A stretch of DNA of 64,000 nt from Salvator merianae (GCA_003586115.2 QVOM02000126.1:5257667-5321666), one strand, 5' to 3'; positions 23,335 to 34,910 are shown, numbered from the stretch's first letter. Numbers and translations are program-made. Notes: generated from the letters alone by a model not told the origin.

Positions 23335-23943
23335 CCACCAGCACTCAAACTGGAGAAGGTGCAGAGAAGGACAACCAGAATGATCAAGGGATGGAACACC
23401 TTCCTTACGAAATCAGGTTGCAATGTCTTGGCCTCTTCAGCCTGGAAAGACTGCATTTAAGAGATGACCTGACTGAAGTATATAAAATCTCTCATGGTGT
23501 GGATAAGGTGGATAGATTATTTTCTCTATCACATAACACTAGGATCAAGGGCACTCTATGACGCTGATGGGTAGGAGAGTTAGGACTGTCAAGGGGAAGT
23601 ATTTTTTCACCCCGAGGGTCATCGGTTTATGGAATTTATTACCAGAAGAGGTGATGACAGCAGTCAGTCTGGATAACTTTAAAAATGGATTGGACAGATT
23701 CATGGAGATCAGGTGCATCAATGGCTATTGGAATGGATGCCTGCATACTATCTCCAGGGTGGAGAGACAGGCAGGATGCCTCTAAAGGCCATTTGCAGAA
23801 AGTCAAGAGCAGGTGAAGATTTTGCCTTTTATTCTGCTTTTAATGCCCAGAAGCAGTTAGTGGGCCACTGTGTGAAAAAGGATGCTGGACTAGATGGGCC
23901 ATGGCCTGATTCAGAAAGGTTCCTCTTATGTTCTTATGTTGGA
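23335..23943 (+). mobile_element. CR1-like LINE, ORF2 C-terminus to 3' end
   Basis: The most complete copy of the GTTCTTATG-tail family. It shows a degenerate C-terminal ORF2 (LQCLGLFSLERLHLRDDLTE; LMGRRVRTVKGKYFFTPRVI; GLWNLLPEEVMTAVSLDNFK) across two frames, then the 3' region ending CTCTTATGTTCTTATG. The frameshift near 23560 shows it is inactive. Confidence 0.85.
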
Positions 23944-23989
23944 GTCTTCTGCAAAGCTCAAAACGTTTGAAAAAATGTGAGAATCTTAG

Positions 23990-24345
23990 AGTGCAGCCCT
24001 ATGAAATGCAAATGGCCCATTCAGGCAGGCCCGACTGCCATGGCAGCAGCCATGGCAGCAGCCATGGCAACATCCAGCGCACAATCAGATCTTGACATGG
24101 TGCCTGGGATGCAGCATGCAACTGTGTGGCTGTGGACGTGCTGCCCCGCCCACTCACAGTGTTCATACCAGGAAGAGGGTGCACAGCTGCTCCCAGTCAA
24201 GCTGTGGACAACGTTTTAGTTGTCCGCTACTAGTAATATCCAGGAGCAATTGGAGGCACTCTTGGACATGGTGGGTGATGGTGGAGTGCGGACACGCTTA
24301 CCCAGTGAGTGCCTACTTGCTCACTAAGAAGCAAATGCAAACAGG
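23990..24345. mobile_element. GGGCC-group MITE with ATGGCAGCAGCC triplication
   Basis: Body features (GTGTTCATACCAGGAAGAGG, CAGCTGCTCCCAGTCAAGCT) match the group. About three tandem copies of GCCATGGCAGCA expand the CCATGGCAAC region (24037-24070). The right side ends GCAAATGCAAACAGGACAT; the left end is poor. Confidence 0.6.
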
Positions 24346-24362
24346 ACATCTGTGCGAATGCA

Positions 24363-25507
24363 GCTTTAGTCTAGAAAGGAGACAAGAGACAAGGGGCACG
24401 ATAGAAGTGTATAAAATCATGCTTGGTGTGGACAAAGGGAATAAAGGATAAGGTTTTCTCCCTTTCCCAAAAATAATAGAACTTGAGATTGCCCAGTGAA
24501 GCTAAATGCTGCACAAATCAGAACAAACAAAAGGAAATATTATTTTACACAACACATAATTTAATTTTGGAATTCGCTTCCACGAGATGTTGTGTTGACT
24601 ACCAGCTTGGATCTTTTTTCAAAAAAGGTTTGAAAGCCTTTGGGCAAAAAATAACCTTGTAAGCCGCTTTGAGTCAACTTCGGCCGAGAAAAGTGGGGTA
24701 TAAAAAACCAAAAAAAACCCCAAGTTCATGGAAGTCAAGGCTATCAATGGCTATTAGCCCTGATATAGTAGGAGTGGGGTTGCCTCCTAAAGGCAGCTGC
24801 TAAGATTGTGCAAGCAGAGTAAGCTATGTGCTCATGTCCTGCTGGTGGACGTCCCTGTACAGCTAGCTGACCACAGTGAGAGCAGATTACTGTGGGTCCA
24901 ATCTTATGGAGAGAGAAAAATTATTTTCTCTATCGCACAACATTAGAACCAGGGGGCCTCGATGAACCTGATGGGCAGGAGAGTTAGGACTGACAAGAGG
25001 AGTATTTTTTCACCAGAGAATCATCAGCCTCTGGAATTTACTACCAGAAGAGGTGCTGGCAGTAATCAGCCTGAATAGCTTTAAGAAAGAGTTAGACAAA
25101 TTCATGGAGGACAGGTGTATCAATGGCTACTAGAATTGATGCCTAGGTACTGCATCCAGATTGGAGAGAAGGCAGGATACCTCTAAAGACCGTTTGCAGG
25201 GAGTCAAGAGCAGGTGAAGTTTTCACCTTTGTCTTCTGCATGAGAATGCCAGAAGCAATTGGCGGACCACTATGTGAGACAGGATGCTGGATTAGATGGG
25301 CTGTAACCTGATCCATCAGGGCTGCTCTTATGTTCTTATGCCTTCAAATGCCAACTGCTAGGAAAATGCAAATAAGGCAGGCTGTATGTGCTCATGTCCT
25401 GCTGGTGGGCTTCCCTGTGGAGCGGTTTGGCCACTGTGAGAGCAGACTGCTGGACTAGATGGGCCATGGGTTCAATCCAGTAAGGCATTTTTATGTTCTT
25501 ATATTCT
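24363..25507 (+). mobile_element. Cluster of three CR1-like LINE tails
   Basis: Three truncated copies lie end to end: 24363-24912 (interrupted by a SINE tail), 24912-25340 (RTRG-type ORF2 end to CTGCTCTTATGTTCTTATG), and 25341-25507 (3' tail only). All are in the same orientation and all are dead. Confidence 0.75.
24632..24722 (+). mobile_element. SINE tail (GTAAGCCGCTTTGAGTCAAC type) inside a LINE
   Basis: AATAACCTTGTAAGCCGCTT and CGGCCGAGAAAAGTGGGGTA nearly match the SINE end at 28320-28380. The LINE sequence continues on both sides, so this is a later insertion. Confidence 0.6.
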
Positions 25508-25524
25508 ATCCTGCATCAGCCATT

Positions 25525-25992
25525 TCTGCACTTACTGCTTTTGGACCATGCCAGTGAGACTGGGTCAGCTAGAGTGATCCACCAGCTGGACAGGTCCACG
25601 TGTCCCAGAACAAAGCCATCTGCATTTGTGTGGCTTTTCTGGGACAGCTGCTGCTGATGCCCATACAAGCTTTGGAGCCAAGCTCCACAAACTCCATGGA
25701 CAGGAATGAAAGTTCCTGGCCTTGGAGCCACCGGGGACCCATTTCAGCACCACGAAAATGGTGCCCTGCTCAACTGGAACATGGAGGTTTCCTCACACCC
25801 TGTGATTTAGTCAAGGACCCACTAGACCTCTGGCAGACCTTTGAAAAAAGGTCCGCCAGTGTCCTGAATTAGGTGGACACCTGGCTATACTCCATCCAAT
25901 CCAAATGGAGCATACCAGCAATGGGCGTAGCCTGCCTTGGTCCGGAAGGGAAGCCACTAGTCATGTTCAGGAACTGTTCCACAAGTAAATGC
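25525..25992. mobile_element. GGGCC-group MITE, decayed, CATTTCTGCACTTAC subtype
   Basis: It starts near CCATTTCTGCACTTACTG and ends near CAAATAGGCTC. It shares CCAGTGAGACTGGGTCAGCT and GGAGCCACCGGGGACCCATTTC with the 27815 subtype. Confidence 0.5.
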
Positions 25993-26005
25993 AAATAGGC
26001 TCTTA

Positions 26006-26312
26006 GGACCTGTTCACATCTTATCCATAATGAGCGATCAGCTTCCAGGAGGATCTACAACCGCTCTCAGACACTACGAAATCGTTGTCCACAGCTTAAC
26101 GACGAGCAGCTGAAGTGCTCCCAGTCAGCAGTGTTCACACCTCTTGCCAACACCGCTGTCATGGTATTTGGGCCAGCCATCTGCACTGCAAATACTGGAT
26201 GCCTACTACTGGGCTCTTCCAGCCCTTGCAGTGCAGATGGAGCTGCAGGGTCTTGCACAGCCTAGAATGGTATTATTATACCATTCTAGGCTGCACAGTG
26301 CGAACCAAGTCC
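26006..26312. mobile_element. GGGCC-group MITE, 307 bp, with TTA duplication
   Basis: The left end GGACCTGTTCACATC opposes a right end whose reverse complement is GGACTTGGTTCGCACT. TTA is present on both sides (26003-26005, 26313-26315). TTA/TAA duplications and GGGCC-type ends fit the PIF/Harbinger superfamily. Confidence 0.85.
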
Positions 26313-26329
26313 TTAGTCATTGCATCATA

Positions 26330-27490
26330 AATCTGACTCACGTTTGGTCATTCTAGCAGTGGCAACCAACATGGCGAAGTGCAGCTGGATGCCCCTTCCC
26401 ATGCTGAAAGTTGGTTCATGAGCTTTCTTTGAAGTCTGTGTGACAGGAAGCTGACGAACCAGCTTTCAGCAGGAGGAGGGGCTTCTGGGTGCATTTACCT
26501 GCCCTGGACATCGCTTCTTTCTCACTGTCATTCTCCTCACACTGGTAAATATTAAGCACAAGAAGACATGAAACACAGTTTACCGATCCCTGCAAACATT
26601 AAAATAGGTGTGAAAAGATGTGGTGCTTGCATATAACCTGTGCCTTTGATAAATTTTCAAAAAAAAAAAAATCTTCCCTTTTGTAATGGCTACCATTTAG
26701 ATTAAGGAAACGAGTCTTGCAACTTTATTCTTTCGTATTTGCAGATCTGGTCCTTCATTAAAAAAAAGAAAAAACCGAACCAGCCGTCTGACCAACAAAG
26801 AACCCAGGGAAAGAATAATCCTTAAGGCACTCGTTTTCTGAAAGAGCTGTGTGGTGCTAATTGTATAGCCACGTTTTTGAACCAATTTCATAGCATTTGC
26901 TAATCGGAAGGCTCCCAATACACAGGGAAAGATATCTGGGCATTTTAAAACCTTTTAGCAGAGGTTTATCAGTTGTAGGTAGCCCTAATCTATAAGAGTC
27001 TTTGTGCTGGTTGTCTCAGCTCTCTATCCTGGCTTTTTATCATCCCTGTTCCCTGTGGAGATCTTTTGAGCTTGTCCTAGAAGCTTATCTTAAACTGCCT
27101 GGCTGTGTTTAGAAAATGCCTGAGGAAAGGGAAAAAACAATACCAGAACACTTCCTTGGAGGTTTGAAGTGTTCTGTCTCTCTAGCACCATAGAGACAAA
27201 ATGGTGTATTTTCCTTTTTTTTGTTTAGAATGTTCCCATTTTTCCTCCAAGTGCAACATACTTATTTATTTGGGAAGCATGAGCCTTGCTTTGAAGCTGA
27301 AATTGTCATGGGTAATAAGAGAGCTCTGCTAGCTGAGTGATCAATATTTTTAAAATGAAACGAGGCCACCCCAAAATAAAGCAGATGTTGTGTATGTAGA
27401 AGAATGTCAAGATTCACTGTTGATCTCAAATTGAAAAAGATTAGCCAGCCCTCTGTTTTGATCATCCCCAAAGCTGTTCTGGTTGTTTTT
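26330..27490. other. Intronic sequence with no recognised repeat
   Basis: Unique-looking. A 73-codon minus-strand open stretch at 26697-26918 shows no recognised motif and is probably chance. Confidence 0.45.
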
Positions 27491-27600
27491 AAAGAATCCA
27501 ATTTATTTACTATTATTTATAGTCATTTTCCTACCGCTCTTCATCTAGGTCCCAGGCTGGTGTACAAGTTAGATCAAACAGAGTAAAAAATTAAAGCAAC
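27490..27600 (-). mobile_element. L2-like LINE 3' scrap
   Basis: The reversed tail ATTTATTTACTATTATTTAT is followed by TTCCTACCGCTCTTCATCTA, the usual start of a reversed L2-like 3' end. Confidence 0.45.
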
Positions 27601-28108
27601 AATTAAAAATGAGGGGGGAAGAAAAGTAACATCTACAAATAAAAGTGCTATAGCTGGGAGAAAGCAACACTAAACATTTGTCTGTTCCAGCCCAGTATTT
27701 CTCAGCAGATGTTTCAGCAAACACTGAAATGTTCAAATGCTCAAGGCAGATACTCCAAAAACTGCTAAAAGCAAGGAGACGACGTGTCTTTCCAGCTAGG
27801 GATGGGTTGAAAATTCAGGCCTTTTCTGCACTTACCTCTCCATTGTCTGAATCAGTGAGGCTGGATCAGCCAGGCTCACTGGTTTGGACCATGGAAAGGC
27901 GTGGCCTGGAACAGCACTATCTGCATGACAGCCCTGGTCTAGACTAGCCCCGATCTCAGCCCTGAAGTTCACACAAGCCTTGCAGCCAGACTTTGAGGGC
28001 TGGAAGCAAAAGTTCTTTTCCTCAGAGCCTCTGGGGGACACATTTCAGTGGTATGTGAAAACGCCCCCCCCCCCCCGCTAGTCCTGAACACACACCTTCT
28101 TCTTTATG

Positions 28109-28232
28109 AGGCACGGTGGCACATAAGGCTAAGGCACTGATCTTTCAATAGGAAGATCAGAGTTTGAGACCCCTGTCTGCCGTGTAGAGGGGATGAGCGC
28201 CCTCTACTGGCCTCTAGCTCCAGTCAACCTAG
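28109..28232 (+). mobile_element. tRNA-derived SINE head (same family as 15736)
   Basis: GGCACGGTGGCACATAAGGC and GCCCTCTACTGGCCTCTAGCT match the 15736 copy position for position, but without the CR1 tail. Confidence 0.7.
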
Positions 28233-28396
28233 CTGTTCGAAAGCAAGTAATTGCAAGTAGATAAATAGGGAGCATCACGTTGTGTGATGCAGAAGATAGA
28301 TAGATGTAAGCCTTCGGGTGAAAAATAACCTTGTAAGCCACTTTGAGTCAGCTTCGGCCGAGAAAAGCGGGGTATAAAAACCAAATTATTATTATC
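28232..28396 (+). mobile_element. SINE fragment with GTAAGCCACTTTGAGTCAGC tail
   Basis: The block AGCTGTTCGAAAGCAAGTAA, GCAAGTAGATAAATAGGGAG is followed by CCTTGTAAGCCACTTTGAG and a (TTA)n end. It looks like a squamate SINE with an L2-like 3' end and an internal deletion. Confidence 0.6.
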
Positions 28397-28433
28397 CTTC
28401 TCCTCCTCCTCCTCCTCCTCCTCCTCCTCCTTC
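28397..28433 (+). repeat. (CTC)n microsatellite
   Basis: About 12 CTC units; read in reverse it gives a poly-Glu open frame that is not a gene. Confidence 0.95.
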
Positions 28434-28659
28434 TTCATGCACACATGTTCTGGATCAGGACCTGCTCGTCCACCAGCATATCCGTTTAAACAGGTCTACC
28501 AGTGATCCCGATCAGGATCTCCCTGATCTGGATCATGCTCTGAATAGTGCAGACGGAGTGGATCAGCAGGAGATTGGACCTCACGGGTCTGCACAATTGA
28601 TGAAGCCCAGAAGAGGATTCTGTGGCCCTTAATTCCAGGGTAAATGCAGAAAAGGCTTC

Positions 28660-29565
28660 AGAAAAAATTCATGTTCAGGAGACTTCTGCCCAGCTCAAAA
28701 TGTTTGAAAAATGTGAGAATCTCAGAGTGCACCCCTATCTCAAAGGGCAGGTTCGTGCAGGGTGACCACAGAAATTGACAAACCAATTAACTTATCCATA
28801 GAAAAAGCTGGAAATAAAACCAGGTATATCAGATGTCTGGCCGATTCTCTACAGCTTCTGTCAACCCTGGGTTCGTGAGCAAGGTGCAATTGATAAAGCT
28901 TTCGGACTTGTTTCACAGTCATTATGGACCAGATTCTGCAGCACAGCCATTTTCACAGCTTGTTTGGCGCAAAGCTGAGGCAGTTGAGCATTAAGCTTGC
29001 AGTTGTTTCCTGACTGGCCAGTGTACCAGACCAGCAAGTATACGAGGAGCCTCCCTTCTGCATGCTGGTGCAGTCTAAGGGTGGCCTCAGGATCTCACCT
29101 CCCTGCACAGATCTGTTGTTGCAGAGAAAGCATTTACCTGTACTTAGTATTTTAAGTAGCTACATTTATTATTTTACTTCTTAATCCACACTGAACTCCC
29201 TATGTGAAACAACGGGATATTGACGTTGAGACAAATAAATTTATATCTTTCTTTGCAAGGGGATGGATAGACAACAGAAAACAGACCGCACATTCTCCCT
29301 AGTTCTTTTTAAATCAATGAACTACATCCTATGACAAAAGGCCAGCTCAGGGAAACAGAGATAAAGAGCTAAAGCCACTTTCAAGTTGGGTTTGGGTGCA
29401 TTTTCTGGTTTCTAGTCTGGATTAGAGGTGGGATGGGAACACTAGCTGTCACATGTTAGCACTTCTAAGCTGCTTTTTGGATGAACGTGGATGTGGATAC
29501 AGCCTTAGATTTTGTATAGTGGTCCTTTTCTTGCTGTTCAGTAACTCATCTCTGAGACTGTAGGC
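28660..29565. other. Intronic sequence, mostly unclassified
   Basis: No gene was seen. A short repeat related to 18005 lies at about 29375-29507. Confidence 0.45.
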
Positions 29566-29569
29566 CTTC

Positions 29570-29980
29570 TAAGCTGGTCAAGACCCAGTAGTGCAGCAGC
29601 CATTCACACAGTGTGTGCTAGATTGGCCCTGTACTGGCCCGCCAGCACTCGCAGTGTGAATGCAGTTCTAATCACTATGACAGCAGCTGCAGCAACATCT
29701 GGCCATTGCCGTGGCAACCAGGACATGGCACACAACTATGCAGCTGTAGCCACGCCACTGCCTTGCAGCGTTCACACCTAGAAGAAGGTGCAAACGCTGC
29801 TGACTGGGAGCAATCCAGCTGCTCCTGGTCAAGCTGTGGACAGAGTTTTAGCCGTCCACAGATAGTAGCTTCCAGTAGTGGCTGCAGATGCTCCTGGATG
29901 TTCCAGATGTGGCAGAGTGCAGATCCATTTCACCAGTGAGCATCTCCATGCTCACTATCAGGTAAGTGTAAGTGGGCCCT
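29570..29980. mobile_element. GGGCC-group MITE, left end decayed
   Basis: Right end CAGGTAAGTGTAAGTGGGCCC; body blocks CCGCCAGCACTCGCAGTGTG, CCGTGGCAACCAGGACATGG and ATCCAGCTGCTCCTGGTCAA. Confidence 0.65.
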
Positions 29981-29989
29981 TTTATGCTT

Positions 29990-31960
29990 TTGATCATCTG
30001 GGAATGAGCAGAGAAAAACTGAATTAAGGCTCCTGTTTGTTGTCAGTTGTTGGGATGAAATAGGATTCTGCCATGCAAAAACGATTGTACAGAATGTTTA
30101 ATTCTTTAGTTGAGTATAAGGGGGAGAATTTGGGGGGAAGCATTTATCCAACCACCAGACAGTTTTATAGCTCTTCCAGCCTTACAAAATGTGAAACAAC
30201 TGGGGAAAGAGAGAGCGAGAACAGTTAAAAGGGGGTATCTTTCATTTGATCCGCCCCAGGGATGCTGCAGGGAAGAGTTACAAAAACAATATTGATGTTG
30301 ATTCTAATGATCAGAGTGACTGACTTATGATGTATGTGCTGGAGGGACAGGCTGAGAATCAAAGCAGAATTTGCTTGGATTTCCTGAAAGCAGGAGTCAG
30401 ACAGCCATGTGTCCTACTTTATGAAGGGCAGTACTCTACTTGCAGGGCTGTCTAATCAAAAGGTACAATCATCCATGCTTAAAGGGGTGCCCTCTAGGAA
30501 AATTGGAGTCAGGGACACCAGACAGTTTACCCCTGCATGTGCCTTACCACGTGTCAAAACCTCAAAAGGGTTGTTCCTTCCTCAGATGGGAAATCATAAG
30601 ACTGATGGTGACTCTTCCTTTCAGTCACATAGGGAGAGGACAGTGGAGGGAACTCTAGCCAATTGCAGCATAGGAACAAATGCTGCCAACCAGTGACCAG
30701 TCAGAGCCCCAGAAAACTGGGCAGGCAGCAGCCAATAGTTGGTGAACACTTGTTCTTAAGAAAGTATTGCCAGACTTCAAGGCAAAGGCAGGGCAACATG
30801 TGGAAATACGTTAGGATTATTCTTTTTACTGTTTGAATGCCTGTTTTTTGTGACAGCTACAGAAGGAGCACATTTTTTAAAAGGGGCAATTGAAAAAAGC
30901 CCTGTCTGATCACACCCAAAGTGTTGTGTAAAGATGAAGATGCCTCAAGAGGATGGGCAGGAGTAACATATTGTAGGAACTCCCAGGATTTAAATCTGTA
31001 GATTTGAAGCACCCTGCATGGCCTTGGATCAGCCACTGCCTCTCAGCCAAATATAGCTCACAGGGTGTAACAATTTAGGTACAAAAATGCATCTTAGAAA
31101 TGAGATCTGTAAAAGAACAGGATTTTATGGTCAAAAGGCTAAACAGCAGTGAGTGACTAAGCCCCAAATCCTTTCAGATCAGCCAACATGCCCAAATCCT
31201 GCGAGTGGGCCCAGATTCAGGAAGGACAGCTGACATTCTGGCAGCCCAAATTTGGGTCTGGGGCCATCAACTATAGGAACGTCTTTTATTCTACTGTATT
31301 TCTTGATGGTTACTTCCAGGCATAGAGTAGAGTCAAAATAGATCTTCCTAGAAAGGCTCTTCAGGAACCTATGGCTCCTGCACTCTCCAAAGCCAGGTAT
31401 TTATTTATTTATGTATAGTGTTTATGTATTACCTCCCCACGCAATTTCTGAATTGCACACATTGGAGATATGCCCTTGCCATTAACTAGCATCCCCATAT
31501 GATCTCAGGCCCTTGTTTTCTGGAAAAACATACACTGTGCAGGGGAAGAGAATTGCTAGGGCAGGGCCATGATGTCTTCATGCTGGCAGCACACCTGGGA
31601 ATGCGACATGCCTCCAAGGAGTCGCAAGTGACCTTGAAGTGTCGTTCCTGTGAAATGGAAAGAGCAATTCGGAGGTGCTGGCTGCCTTCAGGTATCTGTA
31701 CCACCTTTGCAAAGGTGTGCAAGCAACCTGCTTGCACCACGTGCCCCGTGGTGGTGTTTTGAGATGGGCCAGCAATGGTAAATTTCTGAGGCCAATTCCA
31801 GTGTATTCCAAAATAGGGCTGTGCAGTCGCTACTTTGCTTGAAATTGGCAATTGAACAACTACCCAGCCCAGCAGCTGTGGCAATCTCCCATCATGGGGA
31901 TGCAGCTATAATTATGAACTACCACTGGACAGGGTTCTTGTAAGGGTAAAATGAAGGTGA
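29990..31960. other. Intronic sequence with few recognised repeats
   Basis: A MIR-like stretch (CCTTGGATCAGCCACTGCC ... CTCACAGGG, 31010-31070) hints at an old SINE. A minus-strand 132-codon open frame at 31486-31884 has no recognised motif. No exon was seen. Confidence 0.4.
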
Positions 31961-31978
31961 GGAAAATAATATGCACCT

Positions 31979-32058
31979 TAGGGAGGGAGGGAGGGAAAAG
32001 GAGAAGGAAGGAAGGAAGGAAGGAAGGAAGGAAGGAAGGAAGGAAGGAAGGAAGGAAG
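31979..32058 (+). repeat. (GGGA)n/(GAAG)n purine microsatellite
   Basis: About 80 bp of pure purine, at the 5' edge of the L2 insertion. Confidence 0.95.
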
Positions 32059-32059
32059 C

Positions 32060-32846
32060 TTATAAATACAGTAAAGAAGAAGATATAGAAGCTGCCTATC
32101 AACTACTGTCTGATTATTTAAAATATTTACTGTCCGTGCTCCCTTTCCAATGCTACCCCGAAAGAAGATACTTTGAGGATCAACCCTGCAATGCTCTCTA
32201 CATGGGGCTACCTTTGAAGAGTGTCCGGAGACTGCAGGTAGTCCAAAATGCAGCCGCGCGAGCTATCTCTGGCTTGCCAAGATATGCCAGTGTCTCTCCA
32301 ACACTCCGCGAGCTGCATTGGCTGCCGGTTAGTCTCCGTACCCAATTCAAAGTGTTGGTTGTTACCTATAAAGCCCTACATGGCTTAGGACCAGGTTACT
32401 TACGGGACCGTCTCCTGCCTCATGTATCCCAGCGGCCGGTCAGGAGCCACAGAGTTGGCCTTCTCCAGGTCCCGTCAGCCAATCAATGTCGGCTGGCGGG
32501 CCCCAGGGGAAGGGCCTTCTCTGTGGCAGCTCCGACCCTGTGGAACAAGCTTCCCCTAGAGATCCGTACTGCCCCTACTCTCCTGGCCTTTCGGAAGATT
32601 TTAAAAACACACCTCTGCCGGCAGGCCTGGGGTCACGGAACTTGATGCTCCACTGTTTGGTAGGATGACTGTGTGGTGTGAATGTTGTTAGGAATGTATG
32701 CTTGGTTTGGGGTTTTAGATAGATTTTAAATTGTATTTTAGATGGCTCCTAATTCAATTTTATCATGTATATTTATATACTGTAAGCCGCCCCGAGTCTT
32801 CGGAGAGGGGCGGCATATAAATCTAATAAATAAATAAATAAATAAA
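32060..32846 (+). mobile_element. L2-clade LINE, 5'-truncated, ORF2 C-terminus open
   Basis: The frame ending at 32645 is open over the last ~180 codons of a non-LTR reverse-transcriptase polyprotein: LQVVQNAAARAISGLPRYAS, LHWLPVSLRTQFKVLVVTYK, ALHGLGPGYLRDRLL, RAFSVAAPTLWNKLPLEIRT and FRKILKTHLCRQAWG. This is the region after the catalytic domain in L2-type elements; the endonuclease and catalytic reverse-transcriptase parts are absent. The 3' end GTAAGCCGCCCCGAGTCTTC, GGCGGCATATAAATCTAATA and (AAAT)n is typical of squamate L2 elements. It is relatively young but cannot move on its own. Confidence 0.88.
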
Positions 32847-32849
32847 CCC

Positions 32850-34005
32850 ATAATAATATTGTAGACAGCAGGGCTCTGTTCTGGGATATAATCCAAAAGA
32901 AGGGCCTGTGTAGAAAGGGCCTTTGTATTTATTTGTACCATTCTGACGGCACGGATCCCTTGTACTTGTTGAGGGACAAGAGTGGTCCTTTGACCTAAGA
33001 TGAGTGCACTTTAAAAAGTAGGACACTAGGATTCCTCAAATAATGTTCTCTCCACCACTGGCTTTACAAGTAAAGGAGGCTGCGTTTGATGCTCATCCGT
33101 TTTCCATTTAAACCTGGATGGCTTTCTACTGCACTCTTCAGGCCCCTTCCATTTCCAAACTGGATAAGAAAAATCAAACTCAAGCATCGCTCCCGCAGCC
33201 CGACTTTTGTCCCTCTGTTCTTTCAGGAGTCTCTTCTCCTTTCATTTGCTCTCTGTTGTATTCAGCTGGAGCTAGCTTGAAGCTGGCGCTGTGAATAGAA
33301 CCTCTTGGCTCATAACTTCAGCTAATTACTGCATTCTTCTTGATGGATTTTGCTGGCTTTTTCCACCCGGCGCAGGGTGATCTCACCTTTCCCAGTGCTC
33401 GCGAACACGATGAAAGTGCTGCTATTGTGTCTACAAACAGGAGAACCGTTTGCATGCCATCTGTGAAGCCTTTATCGTGCCACATGAAAGGAAGGATGAG
33501 ATCCATTCTTGGTACAGCTTCCTTTTGTAATACTTTGCAGTATACTCCTGAATGATAGCCATGTGCAGGATCATTGTGAGCTGAAATAGTATTGAGGCAG
33601 TAACATTTCCGCATGCAACTGGAGTGGGAAGTGCAGTGTTTTTAAATTCTGCAGCGACTGTCTCTGAGCTCACGCCGTTGTGTCCCCTGGATGTTCTCAG
33701 AGGTCAGAAAGGGACACAGCAGAATTTAGTGGTACCTTCCTAAGCAATTGCATATAGACCTGGAGCTAGGATGCTGAACTGTCACCTTTCACATGTTCCT
33801 GAACTAAGCTCCCAGGATTCAACTCCCGGACTGGTATTTCCTGCCAGTCCAGCATTAAAAAAAGCTGCCATGGAATGTTAGAGGTTGATGTAAGGATGTT
33901 GTAATTCAAGAACATCTGGAAAGCTGCAGCTGAGCATCCCTAGAAGGAAGTTGAAGAAGTAGCAAAGAGTGAAGAGTGTACCTTGTGAAATACTGAAGGA
34001 TGGGA
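32850..34005. other. Unique intron, possible conserved noncoding element
   Basis: No repeats were recognised from about 33060 to 33640. The sequence looks single-copy with balanced composition and sites such as TCAGCTAATTACTGCATTC. This is only suggestive. Confidence 0.3.
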
Positions 34006-34009
34006 GAGT

Positions 34010-34425
34010 AGTTGTGATCCCCTTCAGGTGTGCTGCGTGAAACAGAGGTTTCACCAGTGAAGTGCATCTGCATTATGTGGGGGCCCTTGCAATCAGGAGC
34101 AGGCTGTAGTTGCTCCTGATAGCTACTTGCTGTGAAGCACAATATCATGCTCCACAGCTAGAGTGGGAGCAGCTGGACTGCTCCCAGTACACAATGTCTG
34201 CACATTCTTCTGGGTGCGAACACTATGTGATGCAGCACAGCTGCGGCTTTGCAGTTGTGTGATATGACTGCAGCTGTGGCTGTGCAGTTGTTCTGGATGT
34301 TTCCAAGGCCGCTGTTATGGCGCAGTCAACCAGCATTTGCACTATTGTCGGGATGTGAGGTCTGTTCCATCTCGGAATGTTCGCTTGCAAACATTCCAAC
34401 ATGGAAAGTGCGGAAAGGCCCAGAG
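34010..34425. mobile_element. GGGCC-group MITE, left end decayed
   Basis: Right end ATGGAAAGTGCGGAAAGGCCC; body CAGGAGCAGGCTGTAGTTGC, GCAGCTGGACTGCTCCCAGT, TTCTGGGTGCGAACACTATG, CATTCCAACATGG. Confidence 0.6.
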
Positions 34426-34734
34426 ATGGAAGACTGGATTAAGCAAAGAGGCTCCTGCTAACTTTACTTCTCTTGCCCTTCTGATGTCCTTCTAAACCCA
34501 AAGAATTAATCTGTTAGGTGGGTGGTGGTGGTGGTCCAGAACTGTTTTGTTATGCGAACTTGTAGGGAATAAACAGCCCGGCAGTGGGGCACAGAGTTAA
34601 CACACTCCTCCTTGCTTGCTTTCCCATATGTGTTTGCTTCATTCATTCATAATTTTTGCTTACTTTGTTAAGATTTTGTGCCCCACCTTTTTCCATTAGT
34701 CCTGATGTAGAACTTCTAACATCTGAAGCCACCC

Positions 34735-34910
34735 ATTCAATGGCACAGGCTAAAAACCTATTAGGGACTTATCTGGGTGGCCTTGGGTTAGTCACAACAT
34801 CTAGGCTTAACACACCTCACAGGGTTGTTGTGGGGATAGAATGGAGAAGTGGAAAATGGTGTGCGCAGCCCTGGCCTCTTTAGGGGAAAGGCAAGATAGA
34901 AATGTCATGA
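34735..34910 (+). mobile_element. MIR/L2-like SINE fragment
   Basis: TGGGTGGCCTTGGGTTAGTC, CTCACAGGGTTGTTGTGGGG and GGGGAAAGGCAAGATAGAAA follow the order of the SINE at 60248 (core, then L2-like end). Confidence 0.5.

Larger units (their letters stand above)
27815..28656. mobile_element. GGGCC-group MITE split by SINEs
   Basis: The left end AGGCCTTTTCTGCACTTACC opposes GGGTAAATGCAGAAAAGGC. The interior has GGACCATGGAAAGGCGTGGC and GAGCCTCTGGGGGACACATT. A block of about 330 bp (28107-28435) of SINE and CTC repeat sequence interrupts it. Confidence 0.7.
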
